NCBI RefSeq assembly: GCF_016545825.1
Contig: NC_052614.1
Coordinates: forward strand, 13,286,559 to 13,350,558
Origin: Eucalyptus grandis
Lineage: Eukaryota > Streptophyta > Magnoliopsida > Myrtales > Myrtaceae
DNA: 64,000 nt
Direction: 5' to 3'
This document shows, one piece after another, positions 21,779 through 33,800 of this stretch. Each line of letters begins with the position of its first letter. The stretch's first letter is position 1. The notes beneath the pieces were generated by a model. The model was not told the origin of the DNA and ran no database searches. It worked only from the letters and a program-made list of their open reading frames with translations. Made by a program: the position numbers and the translations under genes.

Positions 21779-24765
21779 CTCGTGTTTTGTCTCTGTTGAT
21801 TTGATGGGCAAAAGGGCGATGCGTACTGAATTCCAGAGACGCGAGGGTCAGTATGGGCAAGAAAAAATTTCGTGTGTTCTTGATTTAGGCGCAACGTGCT
21901 TGAAGGAGCATAAATCTGAAGGGTCTTCTAATGCTATAGAAATTCATGTATCTCATTTCATCGCGAAGTAGTAAGACGTCGCAAGTTTTATTAAGTCCAG
22001 GAACTATTCCGGTGCTTCATGGCGCCTGGTAATCTAAGTACGAATTGGATAAGTCTGGAGTTATAGGATGAACTTATGGCCTAAAAGAGGGGATGCAGCA
22101 GGCGTAAAAGGTTTGACCAAAGCAGATCACTGTGTAGCCCCGTTTAGATCGACATACAAAATTTAAGCTTTTGCCTTTGTCTAGAAAAGTTACGGACTGA
22201 GAATTTACGTATCACATTCACCATTTCGCCTAAATATCGTCACGATAACCTACAAATTACATTTCCAAATATCCACGTGATAACTATTCTATTAAATAAT
22301 GCAATCCACAAAATTCATCTTATCTATTTAAATTCGGAAATGGAATAAATAACAATATATCCGAGTAGTTAAGGATATCAATGGAAGGTTATCCATTTAA
22401 ATTTGAAAACAGGTAAATCGACGATCATATCCAATAATTATGGATAGAATGGAGGGTTTTTTGTACTGCCATATGTTGTAGTTAGAGATCGGTAGCGATC
22501 CAAGCACATTGTTAAGTTAGTTGATTTCTTCGGATTTTATGGATATTCATATTTACTTGAATATTTAACAAACTATACCAAATCACTCAAAATAGGCAAT
22601 CAAATATTTCAAATCAAATGAGATAATTACAACAAATAAGATAATTACCTAATCTAAGTATTAACTTTCTAAATTTGAATTCGTCGCAATCAGATCAGAA
22701 TCGGGATCATGGAGCTCAGTGTTGGTGGACTAGTGCTTATTGCATATGGCCGTTGCCGATGGAAACTTGCAATATAATGATGAATTGCCTCGAATCAGGA
22801 CCGGACCAGTAGTGGCATCGATAGTAGGGGCGGCGTGAGGGCGGCGTGAGGGCGGCTCATCTCAAGGCTAGGCTCAACTCCCACCCGGCACAGCAAGGAT
22901 GTCATGGGTGTTGGAGGTCTGTTTGTCAAAACAAGCTAAGTGCGTTTTCCTTGTCCCACATAGGAAAAGTGGGAGAAAGTGGGCTAATTTATAAATGTGG
23001 GGTTCCTTGTGTAAATCAAGGAATGATTGGGTGGGCTAGACCCCACCATACCCACAAATAATTGTGCCATTTTGGTGCACTTAGCACACCTGCGCTCTCA
23101 CAATTTAATTAGCACTAATTCATTTGTTATTTATTTATTTATTTTTCATGTTATTAATTTTTAATCAATTCAAAGGTTGCACTTTGTTTTTGAGAATTTT
23201 CGGAAATAAATATAAAAAATGAAAATTCGAAATTTTATTTATTTAAAAAAATTATTATTCCGAATTTTGTTTATGTTTTTTCAAGACAACCTTTGAAAAA
23301 ATTACTTATTTGGTTTGCAACTTTTCCCAAAGGGTTGCAATTGTTTAGTTTTCGACTTATTTCGAAGGGTCGCATTTGTTTATTCAAACAATTTTCTAAA
23401 GGACGTGTTTATTCATATTTTTTGGAAATTTTTATGAAGAGTTTATGTGTTTTAAGACTGTTTTATATATATACTTGTCGGTTTCGGAAGAAACAGAGTG
23501 ATCATTTTTCGAACCTTCTTTCGAAAAAAACTGCAGCCAATTTTTTGATTGCTTTCCTAGAAAGACTCTGGAGTAATAGTAGAATTACTATCTAGTATTC
23601 TCATTTGAGACTTTGTTGTATCCTGGAGGATTTTTGCTGGTGACCATTAGTAACTTTGTGAGGCAAATAAATCCTTAAAGAAAGTGACATCACGCCCCAA
23701 AGTCCGACTTGAATACTCTAAATATCTGTCTTCATTGTTCTACCTAATTCGAAGCCATATTTTACCAACAGTGGGTAGCTCAGGTGTAGAAGTAGAGGGC
23801 TTGATGGGGGCAGTGGGGACAGGGCCAAAGGGCTCAGCACGATGGTAGGGACAACGTTAGGTTGTCACTATGATTGCCAGGAGCTGGCGGAGGGAGGTGT
23901 CATAATCAAGCGGCAAAGGGTGTCGTGACAAGGACATCACAGGGTAGCAGCTCAATGTCGACGGTAGCAGCGACACAGCAAGGTAGCAGCAACGAGTGGT
24001 CAGTGATCGTTGAGGCAGAGCTTGGTTCCCAGGCTTCAAGACAGGAAGCGGCAAGCAATAGCAGTGTGGGTCACATACAAAATAGTAGCAAGTCGCTAAG
24101 GGCTTGAGTGGAGGAGAGGTCGCAGCTTGATCGTCGTCGGTAGGGGCTTGTTCATGGCAAGGGCAGTAGCTTGGAACGGCAGATGGCTATGGTGCTAGTG
24201 TCTTGGCTCGAGCAACAGCTTGGCACGACGGAGATGAGGGTGCGGTAGGGGGTCTCGGCTAAGCTTGGCCGAGCTTATGCGTATCTCTCTAGTGCTTTGA
24301 TAATTGTTTTGCCAACCACGAATGACGAGGCATAAACATGTTTATATAGTGAATACCTAGGTTTAATCTTGATTATAAGGGCTTAATCTAGGCTTTTTCA
24401 ATGTAATGTGCTCTTATAACCTAAGGTCAATCCCTAATAAGACTTTTAATTGGCTGAATCAAGCTTAATTTAGGCAATTGAGGCCCTTTTACCCTATGAA
24501 TATCGGCCACCTACACCCCTAGTTGTAGCTCAATTTTACCCCTATGTGCAAGCGTAGTCCATTCATTTTAAGCTTAGAACCATCCTCCACCAATCTGACT
24601 AAAATGCAATTACTTGAGATAAAATATAAACCATATAATGAATACTCCTAAATCTATATGCTATGTAATTTAATTTTAATATTTCTTTTAAGGTTTTAAA
24701 AATTTATCCCTAATTTTTTGTGCAATTAATGATCAAATGGTTAGCTAATATTTAAGTGCCAACAA
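21779..24765. other. STP-C 3' flank and gene-free DNA
   Basis: To about 22000 this is 3' flank shared with STP-E. 22000-23850 is AT-rich, with nothing I recognise. 23770-24290 is G-rich with GGTAGCAGC words and no convincing frame. 24300-24765 is AT-rich. No gene supported. Confidence 0.45.
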
Positions 24766-24791
24766 CCTACAAGAGAATAGATAACCTTGAG

Positions 24792-25698
24792 TAAGGGTGA
24801 TCAGGTCCAAGGTGGGTGGGGTCTAGACCTAAACCCTATACCCGACCTTATTATAACCGGTTCCCATTTTTTAGACCATGTACCCAATCCTGTTTGTATT
24901 TGATCCTGTACCCGACCTACCCTATTTTTCCGGTCTGATTCCAAGGTCAACCCTATTTCCATTGAAACCTGTTTTGCAATCTCCCAATATCCTATAAAAT
25001 TTCGAATTGTATATTAATACGCAAGAAAAATAACGTATTCCTCCTAATTTGTATCGAAATATTATGCACTTATAATAAATAAATACATGAACTTTTTGAC
25101 TAAATGAAAAATTAAGGATCCACAGGGCTAATTATAATAAATAAAATCATAAGAAAAAAATTAGCAACAAACATGAGTTTAATATTAGTCTTATCCCCAC
25201 AACTACTACATGAAGCTACTCATTTATGCAAGCATAATTCTTCCTACAAAAAAGAAATTAGGCAATCTAATCCACGTGGTACACAAGAATTTGGCGATGA
25301 CGAACACCGTCCATTTGTCAAACGGTGCGAGAGGGAGCCGCTGAGGGAGGGAAGCAAGTGAGGAAGAGGAATGACGAAAGAGGAGTGCCGTGCATATTTG
25401 AGAGAGCAAAGAGGAAAAACGTCGTGTGATTGTGGGAGTAAGAATAGAAATAAGAGGAAAAAATAGAGTTTTGGACTTATACTTACAAAACCAGTTTCCA
25501 AACCAAATCCAAAACTGGTCCGGGAACCGGTTCCTAGGTGGGTAATCAATCAGACCCGGTTCCTAGATCGGTTTAAACTGGTTCCCAATTTTGAGAACCG
25601 ATTCCCGAACCGATTTCAATGGAAACCCGTTCCCGGCCCTGTTTTCCAGGTGGGCCGGTCCGGTTCCTAGGTATATCCAGTCCAGTTGCACACCCCTA
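24792..25698. mobile_element. hAT-like non-autonomous element inside copia RNase H
   Basis: Starts TAAGGGTG and ends CACCCCTA, with an exact 8-bp duplication ACCTTGAG at 24784-24791 and 25699-25706. Removing it and one copy rejoins the copia frame. The interior repeats words like AACCGGTTCC in both orientations and has no transposase. Confidence 0.85.
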
Positions 25699-26384
25699 AC
25701 CTTGAGGTTATTGGTTATTCCGGTTCTAATGCTAGGCGTAATGACATAGAAAATCCATATCAAGGTACATTTTTATGCTCGTTGGAGAATCCATCTCATG
25801 GAAGAATGCAAAGCAATCCTTAACTACATCTTCCACTATGGAGGCTGAGTTCGTAGCATGTCAAGAGGCGAGTTCTCATGGTTTATGGTTGAGGAACTTC
25901 ATGATGGGGCTTAAGGTAGTTGATATTATTTCGAGACCACTAAAGAGTCACTATAACAATTAGGTTACTATTTTCTTCTTGAAGAACAAGAAGTCGAGTG
26001 GTGTATCCTAACGCATTGACATTAAGTACCAAGTTGTAAGAGAAAGAGTCTAAAATCAAATTGTGTCCATTCAGTATATTAGTACTAAAGCCATCTTAGC
26101 GGATCCTATGACAAAATGCTTACCACCCAATCTCTTTCGAGAACATGTTGCTAGTATGGGTTTGGTTAATAGCCTTTAGTTTAGATCATGGTTTTGACAT
26201 ATGATGTATTTTTATTTATTTTGTGATCACCTCATGTAATAGATTTGGATTTATCGATAGTTGCTTCTTATTATATGTGCACCTTTGAAGCTTTTCGAAA
26301 CAAACAATTATGTATGGACCTCATGAACATATTTATATTATGAAAAGTTACAATTCATGACTATTAAACCATTATGTTGCATTT

Positions 26385-27007
26385 GGGAAAATTGTCCAAA
26401 AAGTCCTAAACCTATTGCAGTTTTGCCAATTCAATCCTAAACATTTTAACTTTACCAATTGAATCATAAACCTTTTAACTTTACCAATTGAATCCTAAAC
26501 ATTTTCACTTTTTGCCAATTCAGTCTATCCGGCCAATTTTGGCCAGAAAATGCTAACGTGGAAGCTGGCGGTACCACGTAGTACTGCCAGCATTGACGTT
26601 GATAATTTTTAATTGAATTTTTTTTTCTTTTTGGCTTTTTTCGGTGGCCGGCCACCAGCCACAGCCGATTGGCTGGCCTCGCCCGCCACAGGCGAAGCCT
26701 GGCCGGGCGACGACGACGCCGAGCGAGGCCTCCCTAGCCCCAGTGAGGGCCGACCTCACCAAATCTAGCAAGGGGAGCCCTCGCCAGGGGTCGCCCTCAC
26801 CCAGTGAGCATTGACCTCACCCCTAGCGGGATGGGCGACGGCTAGCCACCCGCCACAGGCCACATCAGCATTTTCCGGCCAAAATTGGCCAGATAGACTG
26901 AATCGGCAAGAAGTTAAAAGGTTTATGACTCAATTGGTAAAGTTAAAATGTTTATGATTGAATTGACAAAACTACAATAGGTTTATGACTTTTTGGATAA
27001 TTTTCCC
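26385..27007. mobile_element. Mutator-like TIR element, 623 bp
   Basis: Long terminal inverted repeats of 70 bp or more start GGGAAAATT and include CCAAAAAGTC, CAATTCAATC and TTAACTTTACC. The flanks are 9-bp duplications GTTGCATTT (26376-26384) and GTTGCGTTT (27008-27016), one mismatch. The centre is GC-rich and repetitive, with no transposase. A related fragment lies in STP-E intron 1 at about 41580-41990. Confidence 0.85.
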
Positions 27008-27539
27008 GTTGCGTTTAATGTTTGTGTTGGGATAGTAACTAAAGAATGTACCGTGGCATTGGAACATGGATTGGCTCCATTTCTTTTCTGGATAAATGTA
27101 AGACATGACTTTACTTAAGAGTTGTTGTATATGCTTGATTATGTTGTGTTTTGTGAATTAGATCGATAATAAAGCCTTTGGCTAAGTGGCAGAATGTTGG
27201 ACTTGACGAGGTCCAACCCATTTATGTGGCTTATCAAGTTAATTATTTAACATTTGATATGAGCCAATTTAATTAAATATAATATGGGTAATATATTTGT
27301 GACATCTAATTAGGCATATAGAATCCATATATTAAACCTTAATGGAAGGTTGAGAATTGGCAACTCTAGGGTTGATCCCATCATTCCCTCTATATATGGT
27401 CTCGCTTTGGTAGAGAATGGTTGCATCCCATTATCACGATTCCGCTATTTCCAAAAAATCATTGAGAAAAAAAATACACACTCATCACAACCATCATAGA
27501 GGAAAGAGTGGCGAAGATTCATACTCACAAGAGGATATA

Positions 27540-28524
27540 GGGTGCGTTTGGGAACCGCTTTTGGGGAAAGCCTTTAGGAAAATGCAAAGACCTTTGACTT
27601 AAAGGTATTTTTCAAAATGCAAACTGTGTTTGGTAAATTATACTTTGAAAGCTCTTTGTGAAGTGCTTTGAGCAAAATAGTGTTTGGGAAATTACATTTA
27701 CAAAAGAGTTTTGTGGTAAAAAAAAATTATCAAAAGAAAAATTAAAAATAAAATGACCGGCAAGGGCAGCGGCCGTCAGCGACCTCCGGCGACCGCCGGC
27801 GATCTCCGGTGACCCCGGATCCGGGTCGTGGGAGGCAGTCTGGTCGCGCGACCTCTGTGCGTCGCCGGAGGTCGCGCGACCTCCGGCGACCAGTCCGGCG
27901 ACCAGATCTGGTCGCCGCGAGGTCACGCGACCTCTGCGCGTCGCCGGAGGTCGCGCGACCAGATCCGGTCGCGCAGAGGTCGCGCGACCTCCGCGACCAG
28001 ATCTGGTCGCCGGAGGTCGCGCGACCAAATCTGGTCCCGCAGAGGTCGCGCGACCAGATCTGTTTGCCGGAGGTCGCGCGACCTCGCGGCAACCAGTCCG
28101 GCGACCAGATCGGGTCGCGCGACCTCCGGCGACCAGATCTGGTTGTGCAGAGGTCGCGCAGCGAGGTCGCCGCAACCAGATCCGGTCGCCGCGAGGACCT
28201 GCGACCTCCGGCTGACCTGCGACCTCCGGCGGACCCTCGTTGGAGGTCGCCCGACCCCGAGGCTCGCCCGAAGAAGATGAACAGTGTTCATACAAGGACA
28301 CGCACCGGAAAAACAAAAAATTCGTGAGGATAATTTTGGAAAAAAAAAAGATGAACAGTGAGCTCCCAGCATGCCGAGAATGAGGCTGCCTTGGGCTTTC
28401 AGCCTTCCAAGTGACTTGCTTTCCCATTAAGAGGCTTCGAAAGCTGGTTCCCAAACACCCATTTTTTTGCCCAAAGGGCTTTTGATGCCCAAAGCCCCTT
28501 CTAAAGCTACTCCCAAACGCACCC
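27540..28524. mobile_element. Harbinger-like MITE with GC-rich palindromic core
   Basis: Terminal repeats GGGTGCGTTTGGGA at 27540 and its complement ending at 28524, with a probable 3-bp ATA duplication on each side. Further inward both arms keep related words (GCTTTTGGGG, GGGCTTTTGATGCCC). The core, about 27770-28270, consists of reshuffled units of GAGGTCGCGCGACC and CAGATCTGGTCGC, both near-palindromes. Long open frames on both strands here (up to 308 codons) come from this composition and are not genes. Confidence 0.7.
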
Positions 28525-28973
28525 ATATTCTCTCTCATTGGATCAATAATTGCTTCATTTGATTCGGGTACACTATATTATTTAATTTGATATCATGTTC
28601 ATGTGATTGAAAGATCTTATTACTCTCACAAGAGATGGCGATTGGAGGGTTGGCCGTCGATGGAGGCAACCTGGATGGCCCCAGCTCCAGAATAACGCTG
28701 TCGGTGGTGATCACTTGCATCGTGGCCGCGACGAGTGGGCTCATCTTCGGGTACGACATCGGGATTTCAGGCGCGTCTTATGCCTCCTCTCCTCTGTCCA
28801 GTTTCTTCCGTGAAAATGGCGTAATGCTCCGTCGTCCTCCATCGGCACGCGAATTATCACGTCTTCTTCGAGCAATTAATGCGTGAAAACATCAAAATTC
28901 ATCCCCCATGCCTCATCATCATCGAAGCTCCGACATCCTCCGTCAATCTTTGTAGTTTCAGCTCCAGTACACG

Positions 28974-29171
28974 CAGAAAATGACATCCATGAAACGGACT
29001 CGATACGACTTCGCACGTTATTTTTGCTTCGAGTGGATGCAGAAAATGACATCCATGAAATGGACTCGGTACGACTTCGCACGTTACTTTTGCTTCGAGT
29101 AGATGCAGAAAATGACATCCATGAAACGGACTCGATACGACTTCGCACGTTATTTTTGCTTCAAGTAGATG
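28974..29171. repeat. 66-bp tandem repeat, three copies, in STP-D intron 1
   Basis: Units start CAGAAAATGACATCCATGAA at 28974, 29040 and 29106 and differ by a few bases. STP-A, B and C have a single diverged unit at the matching place. Because 66 is a multiple of three it makes false repeat proteins in both strands. Confidence 0.9.
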
Positions 29172-30676
29172 CTGAAAAATTAAAAGGCTCACGTCGATCT
29201 TCGCTTTGCATTTGAATAGATAGAGAGAAGAGGGTGAGCTAGTGCATTTTTGTTTAACTAATCTCAAATATTTTTTTCGACCAAAAAAAAAAATCTCAAA
29301 TATTTTTAAAATTTTGCACAATCACTTGATTTAGACAGTGAGTATATTATGTTTGTGCCTATAGGTTGCCCATCAACATCTGGTAAGATTTCTCTTTATT
29401 TATAATTATGGAAAATTAAAACAATTATTGTTGGCTATTTCTGGAAAATGCTAAAGTTGGTTTCCATCTTGAGGAGGCTCTTACGTAGGTTGCCATCAAA
29501 ATCTGATCAGATTTTTCCTTATTTGTAATTATGGATAATGTTCATCCATGAATTATGGAAAGGGCTTTAGTAGTATAATAGTTTTTGCGCTAATATAAAA
29601 ATAATACTTTCTTGTGAAACCACAAACTTGACGTAATTCACTCTACAATAATGTATAATTATTTATTATTTGTTTTTTTGTGATCGAGAATAAATTATTA
29701 TTCTTGCAATATACTAAAGACCATTACCCAATCGTTTCTTTTATCGAAAATGCTATAACAGTTTTCCACCTTGAGAGGTTCTTATATAGGTTGCCATCAG
29801 GATCTAATAAGTTTTCTCCTTATTTGTAACTATGGAAAATAAAAAAATAATCATCGGATGACTCAATCACATCAGCCATTTGGGACACCCATGATAAATA
29901 TTATATTTCTATTTCAAAATTATTCTTTTCCAAAAACAAGTTTAGAATAGAAATCCATTTAATAACGCAATGTCATTTTCTATTATTAGAACAAACTATT
30001 TTTCCAAAAATAGGTTTGAGAAAGAAATGAGAAGTAAAAATTTTATGTCTCTATTTCTAGAACAAAAATAAGAAATAAAACTCTTCTCATCACTCGTCCT
30101 CGCTATTAACTGACCGTCCACCTGCCACCACTTGTCGCCCTCCAACTCGTCGCACAACACGCACCCATTGTGGCCCCCTCCTACCACTGGTCCTCGCCGT
30201 CGCCTTTTGCTTGGAAGGGATAAATTTTGTGTCATTATCAAATAATAATAAAAAATTTGTATCATTATCAAATACGTATTTTTGCTTAAAAACTCATTCA
30301 GAAATAGAAATAGAAAATGCTATTTCATATTTTTGCTTAGAAACTCATTCAGAAATAGAATTAGAAAAATCTATTTCTATTCAAATAATCAACTTTTAGA
30401 CAGAATGATTATCATTTGCACCTTTAATGACATTAATTTTAGGCTCGCGCTATTTCCACCTGGTTTATGTATTTTCCCAATAGGAATCCACCAAAAATGA
30501 AAATCTATGAACTTATTGGAGATGAACCTGTTTAGAAAACACCAAATGGTGTTGTTTTCACATGAGTAGATTTCAAATTTGGATATGTAACTATGTTTTG
30601 TTTCAAGTGACTACTACTACGTAATCTAAACTTTCTATAAAAAATAAAAATATAAAAAAAAAAAAAAAAAAAAAAC

Positions 30677-30876
30677 ACTGGAGGTTCGCCCTAGTGGCCA
30701 CCCTTCCAACTTGGAAGGAAGAGGTGAGTTCAAATCCCCACCGTCTCAGGAGGGATTGGGGTGGTGACGATTTCATTTCATGAGTGGGTTTCGACTCCCA
30801 CGCCCTACAAGGAGGCAGGGCAAAAGTCTGAGAGTGAGTGTTAGAATAGGCTTAACGTAGGACCGACAAAAAAAAA
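30677..30876 (+). mobile_element. tRNA-derived SINE in STP-D intron 1
   Basis: The body begins CACTGGAGGTTCGCC, has a B-box-like GAGTTCAAATCCC at about 30727-30740, and ends in an A run. Duplications ACTTTCTATAAAA lie at 30630-30642 and 30877-30889. An extra A-rich stretch sits between the left duplication and the body. Confidence 0.75.
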
Positions 30877-33800
30877 ACTTTCTATAAAATGGGAAAATAA
30901 ATTATTACTTCTATAAATGGAAAATAGACTTTATTCCTCATTTGCGGTATAAACTCTTCAATTCACTTATGCCAATTAGTCAATTTATATGCACGAGTAG
31001 ATTTATTCATGTAATGCAACCATCTCCTATGTGCGCGAGCCTTGACATCGATTTTGGGCCTCATGTGAGGACAATTAGTACCTAGTCAATGCAAAAATTT
31101 TGCAAGAATTGCGTGTGTGAGGGTAATGCTCTTAACTGTTTCTTTTGATGAGATTCATTGTGATCATTAAGGGAATACGGATCCAAAACAGAGCAAAATA
31201 CATTTTAGTGTACTAATATATACATGGTGCAAATTTGCAATTTCTTTGTGTAGGGGGTGTCACTACAATGGCTCCCTTCTTGAAGAAATTCTTCCCATCG
31301 GTACTAAGGAAGGCCGCCGAGGCCAAAACAAATGTGTACTGCATTTATGATAGCCAAGTCTTGACGGCGTTCATGTCCTCACTCTACATCGCGGGGTTGG
31401 CTTCGTCCCTCTGGGCAAGCCGCCTCACTGCGGCATTTGGTCGGAGAAACATAATGGTTCTTGGTGGTTCACCTTCCTTGCCGGGGCAGCCATTAATGGC
31501 GGAGCTGCCAACATAGCCATGCTCATCCTCGGGCGTATCTTGCTTGGATTGGGTGTCGGCTTCACTAACCAGGTACTAGGTCATTTGCTGCTTAATTATG
31601 TTCTAAAGGAAAGAAGTCCCTTTTCAACTCCATATATCAAGGTTGTTGACTTGTACTCCTCATTTCATGATAAGGATTTAGCCATTCTGAAATTTGCTGG
31701 TACGTTACTGCTCCAATAGTGCATTTATTTTTTGAAAAATAAATGATTTATAACATAACTTTTTTAAAATAAGTGTTTAAATTATCTATGGGAATGAAGG
31801 AATGAAACATATTTTTATTGTTCAAAAAAATATTTAGACATAACTTAATAATAATAATGATGATGATGATGATGATGATATGTTTTTTTGACTGATTTTT
31901 TTAAGTAATACAAAAAATTATTTTCTAAATCATCTATTTTTCATGAAATAAATAGATTATAAGTTTATGATCAATTAAAATACAAATCTTCCATTTGGAC
32001 TCTTTGTCAATAATTATATGTATTCATATGATATTTATGATCGACGAGACATTTGAATTCATCGTGGTACTATTATGATCCGGTTAATTTTACATTAGTT
32101 TGGTGGAGACTTAATAGGCTGGAGAAATTTGAAAAAAAAAACAAGGCTAGAGAAATGTTCAATATTAAGATTCTCATGAATAATTTCTATATGCTAGTTT
32201 TCTATTCAAACATAAATAATAGATTATCTTTTTTTATTGAAAAATGAGTTCAATTGAATCCATATTTCATATTCAATTTAGTATATAAATGAGATTCATG
32301 CAACATACCCTTCTTTTCGAAAGAAGAATCACCATCCAGTTAGTGAATAATGAGAATTGTATCTCAAGCAACTCCTGTCACGCCCGATCCTCTGAGCACG
32401 TGCCCATTCCTCATTAGTCGATTTAATAGCGATGTCCCAGGACGCATCGCCGACCCATTCATTTTAAGGAGAGTAAATTCCTGCAAGTATGCATACCATA
32501 GTGGGTGAACAACTCCCGTTCAAGCCCTTCAGGGACAGTTTTTAGTAGAAAACTACACAGCCTTTTAGTTCGAGCCTAGAGACACTCAAAGATTCCAGGA
32601 TGGCGATACCTACGCAAAATGAAGGATCGCACAGGCCATAAGAAATCAAACCGTTGCTTCATCTGCAATCAGAAAGGACATTTTGCTAAAAATTATCCTC
32701 AAGCGAGAAAATGTCAAAATCATCTAATTCATCACATTGAGAATGAAACAAGTATTTCTCTTGAAAATGATGATATTGAATATGTATTCTCTGCTGATGA
32801 AGAGCCATCTAAACAAACTCTTTGTGTCATTCCCTCTTACCAAACTTCCAGTGAGACTGAGTCAGACTTAGAATCTAAAGACATCTTTCACATATCCTCC
32901 ACATCTCCAGAACCAAGCCTTGACATAATTTCAAGTCAAACTCACTGTCCCCATTTCCCTGTAAAAATCCTCACTTCAAAGTTTGCCAAACCGATCACTG
33001 TTATTGCTCTCATTGATACCGGAGCAAGTTGTTCAATACTGGACACCAAAGTTCTTCTTGAAGAATATTGGACTCCTTATGTCCGATATTTCAATTATGC
33101 TTCGAGAGACACTTTCTCCACAAATGTCAGGACCACTCCAGTAATTGTCCAGTTCTTTTTCCTCAGTGTTCCATAACCACAAAGATTTTTGGATCAAATC
33201 TCCCCAATAAAGACTTGATAATTGGGTGGGATCTCTCAAATTTCTCAGTATCATTCCTAGAAAAGGTCTTAGGTATAAAGACCAATTCTCTAAGTTTGTC
33301 AACATTCAGAGACTCTTTTCCATTCAAATGAGTCTATTAGATCCAATCATGCAAAAGTTGTTAGAATCTTGTTCGGAATCCCATTCGGAATTTGCTCAGA
33401 AGTGTTCCTATCCTTTATGGAAAAATCCAGAGTTCTTTGTTCGCCTTCCTTTTAAGAAGAATGAAGACATAAATCCAACCAAGGCAAGTCACATGGGAAT
33501 GAAGCCAGAACATCTGGCTTTAGCTCAAAGGGAATGCTCAGAATTATTGCAATAAGGCCTTATTAAAATCTCTGATTCTCAATGGGCTTGCGAATCCTTT
33601 TATGTCAATAAGCATGCTGAGCAAAACAGGGGAAAAATGAGACTGGTAATCAACTATCAACATCTCAACATTTTTCTCCAAGATGATAAATTCACTTTAC
33701 CATCCAGAGACTCTCTCTTTACTGGTCTAACCAAGGCCTATATCTATTCCAAATTCGACCTCAAAGCCGGATTTTGGCAATTAGGCATCCACCCTGAAGA

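Larger units (their letters stand above)
24766..28630 (+). mobile_element. Ty1-copia 3' remnant with three nested DNA elements
   Basis: Pol RNase H begins at about 24766 (TYKRIDNLE), is cut by a hAT-like element, and resumes at 25707 (VIGYSGSN). It continues to about 26190 with WKNAKQSLTTSSTMEAEF, HIDIKY-like, ADPMTK and FREHV segments; several stops and frameshifts are present. A purine stretch AAGTGGCAGAA precedes the 3' LTR, which starts TGTTGGACTTGACG at 27195 and ends CTCTCACA at 28630. A Mutator-like element sits between pol and LTR, and a Harbinger-like one lies inside the LTR. No 5' LTR was found. The LTR end is four bases before the STP-D ATG. Confidence 0.8.

Noticed and set aside
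25173..25549. Frames inside the hAT-like element
   Set aside because: No transposase motif; composition follows the element's own repeats.
27612..28538. 308-codon minus-strand open frame, plus 150-172-codon frames on the plus strand
   Set aside because: They arise from a GC-rich repetitive core inside a TIR element. All frames are Arg/Ser/Pro-rich and none resembles a protein family.
28883..29215. Repeat-containing frames on both strands over the 66-bp tandem array
   Set aside because: The repeat length is a multiple of three, so any open unit repeats. The array lies in a pseudogene intron.
33033..33305. Minus-strand frame antisense to the pararetroviral protease region
   Set aside because: It is a shadow of the sense coding sequence.
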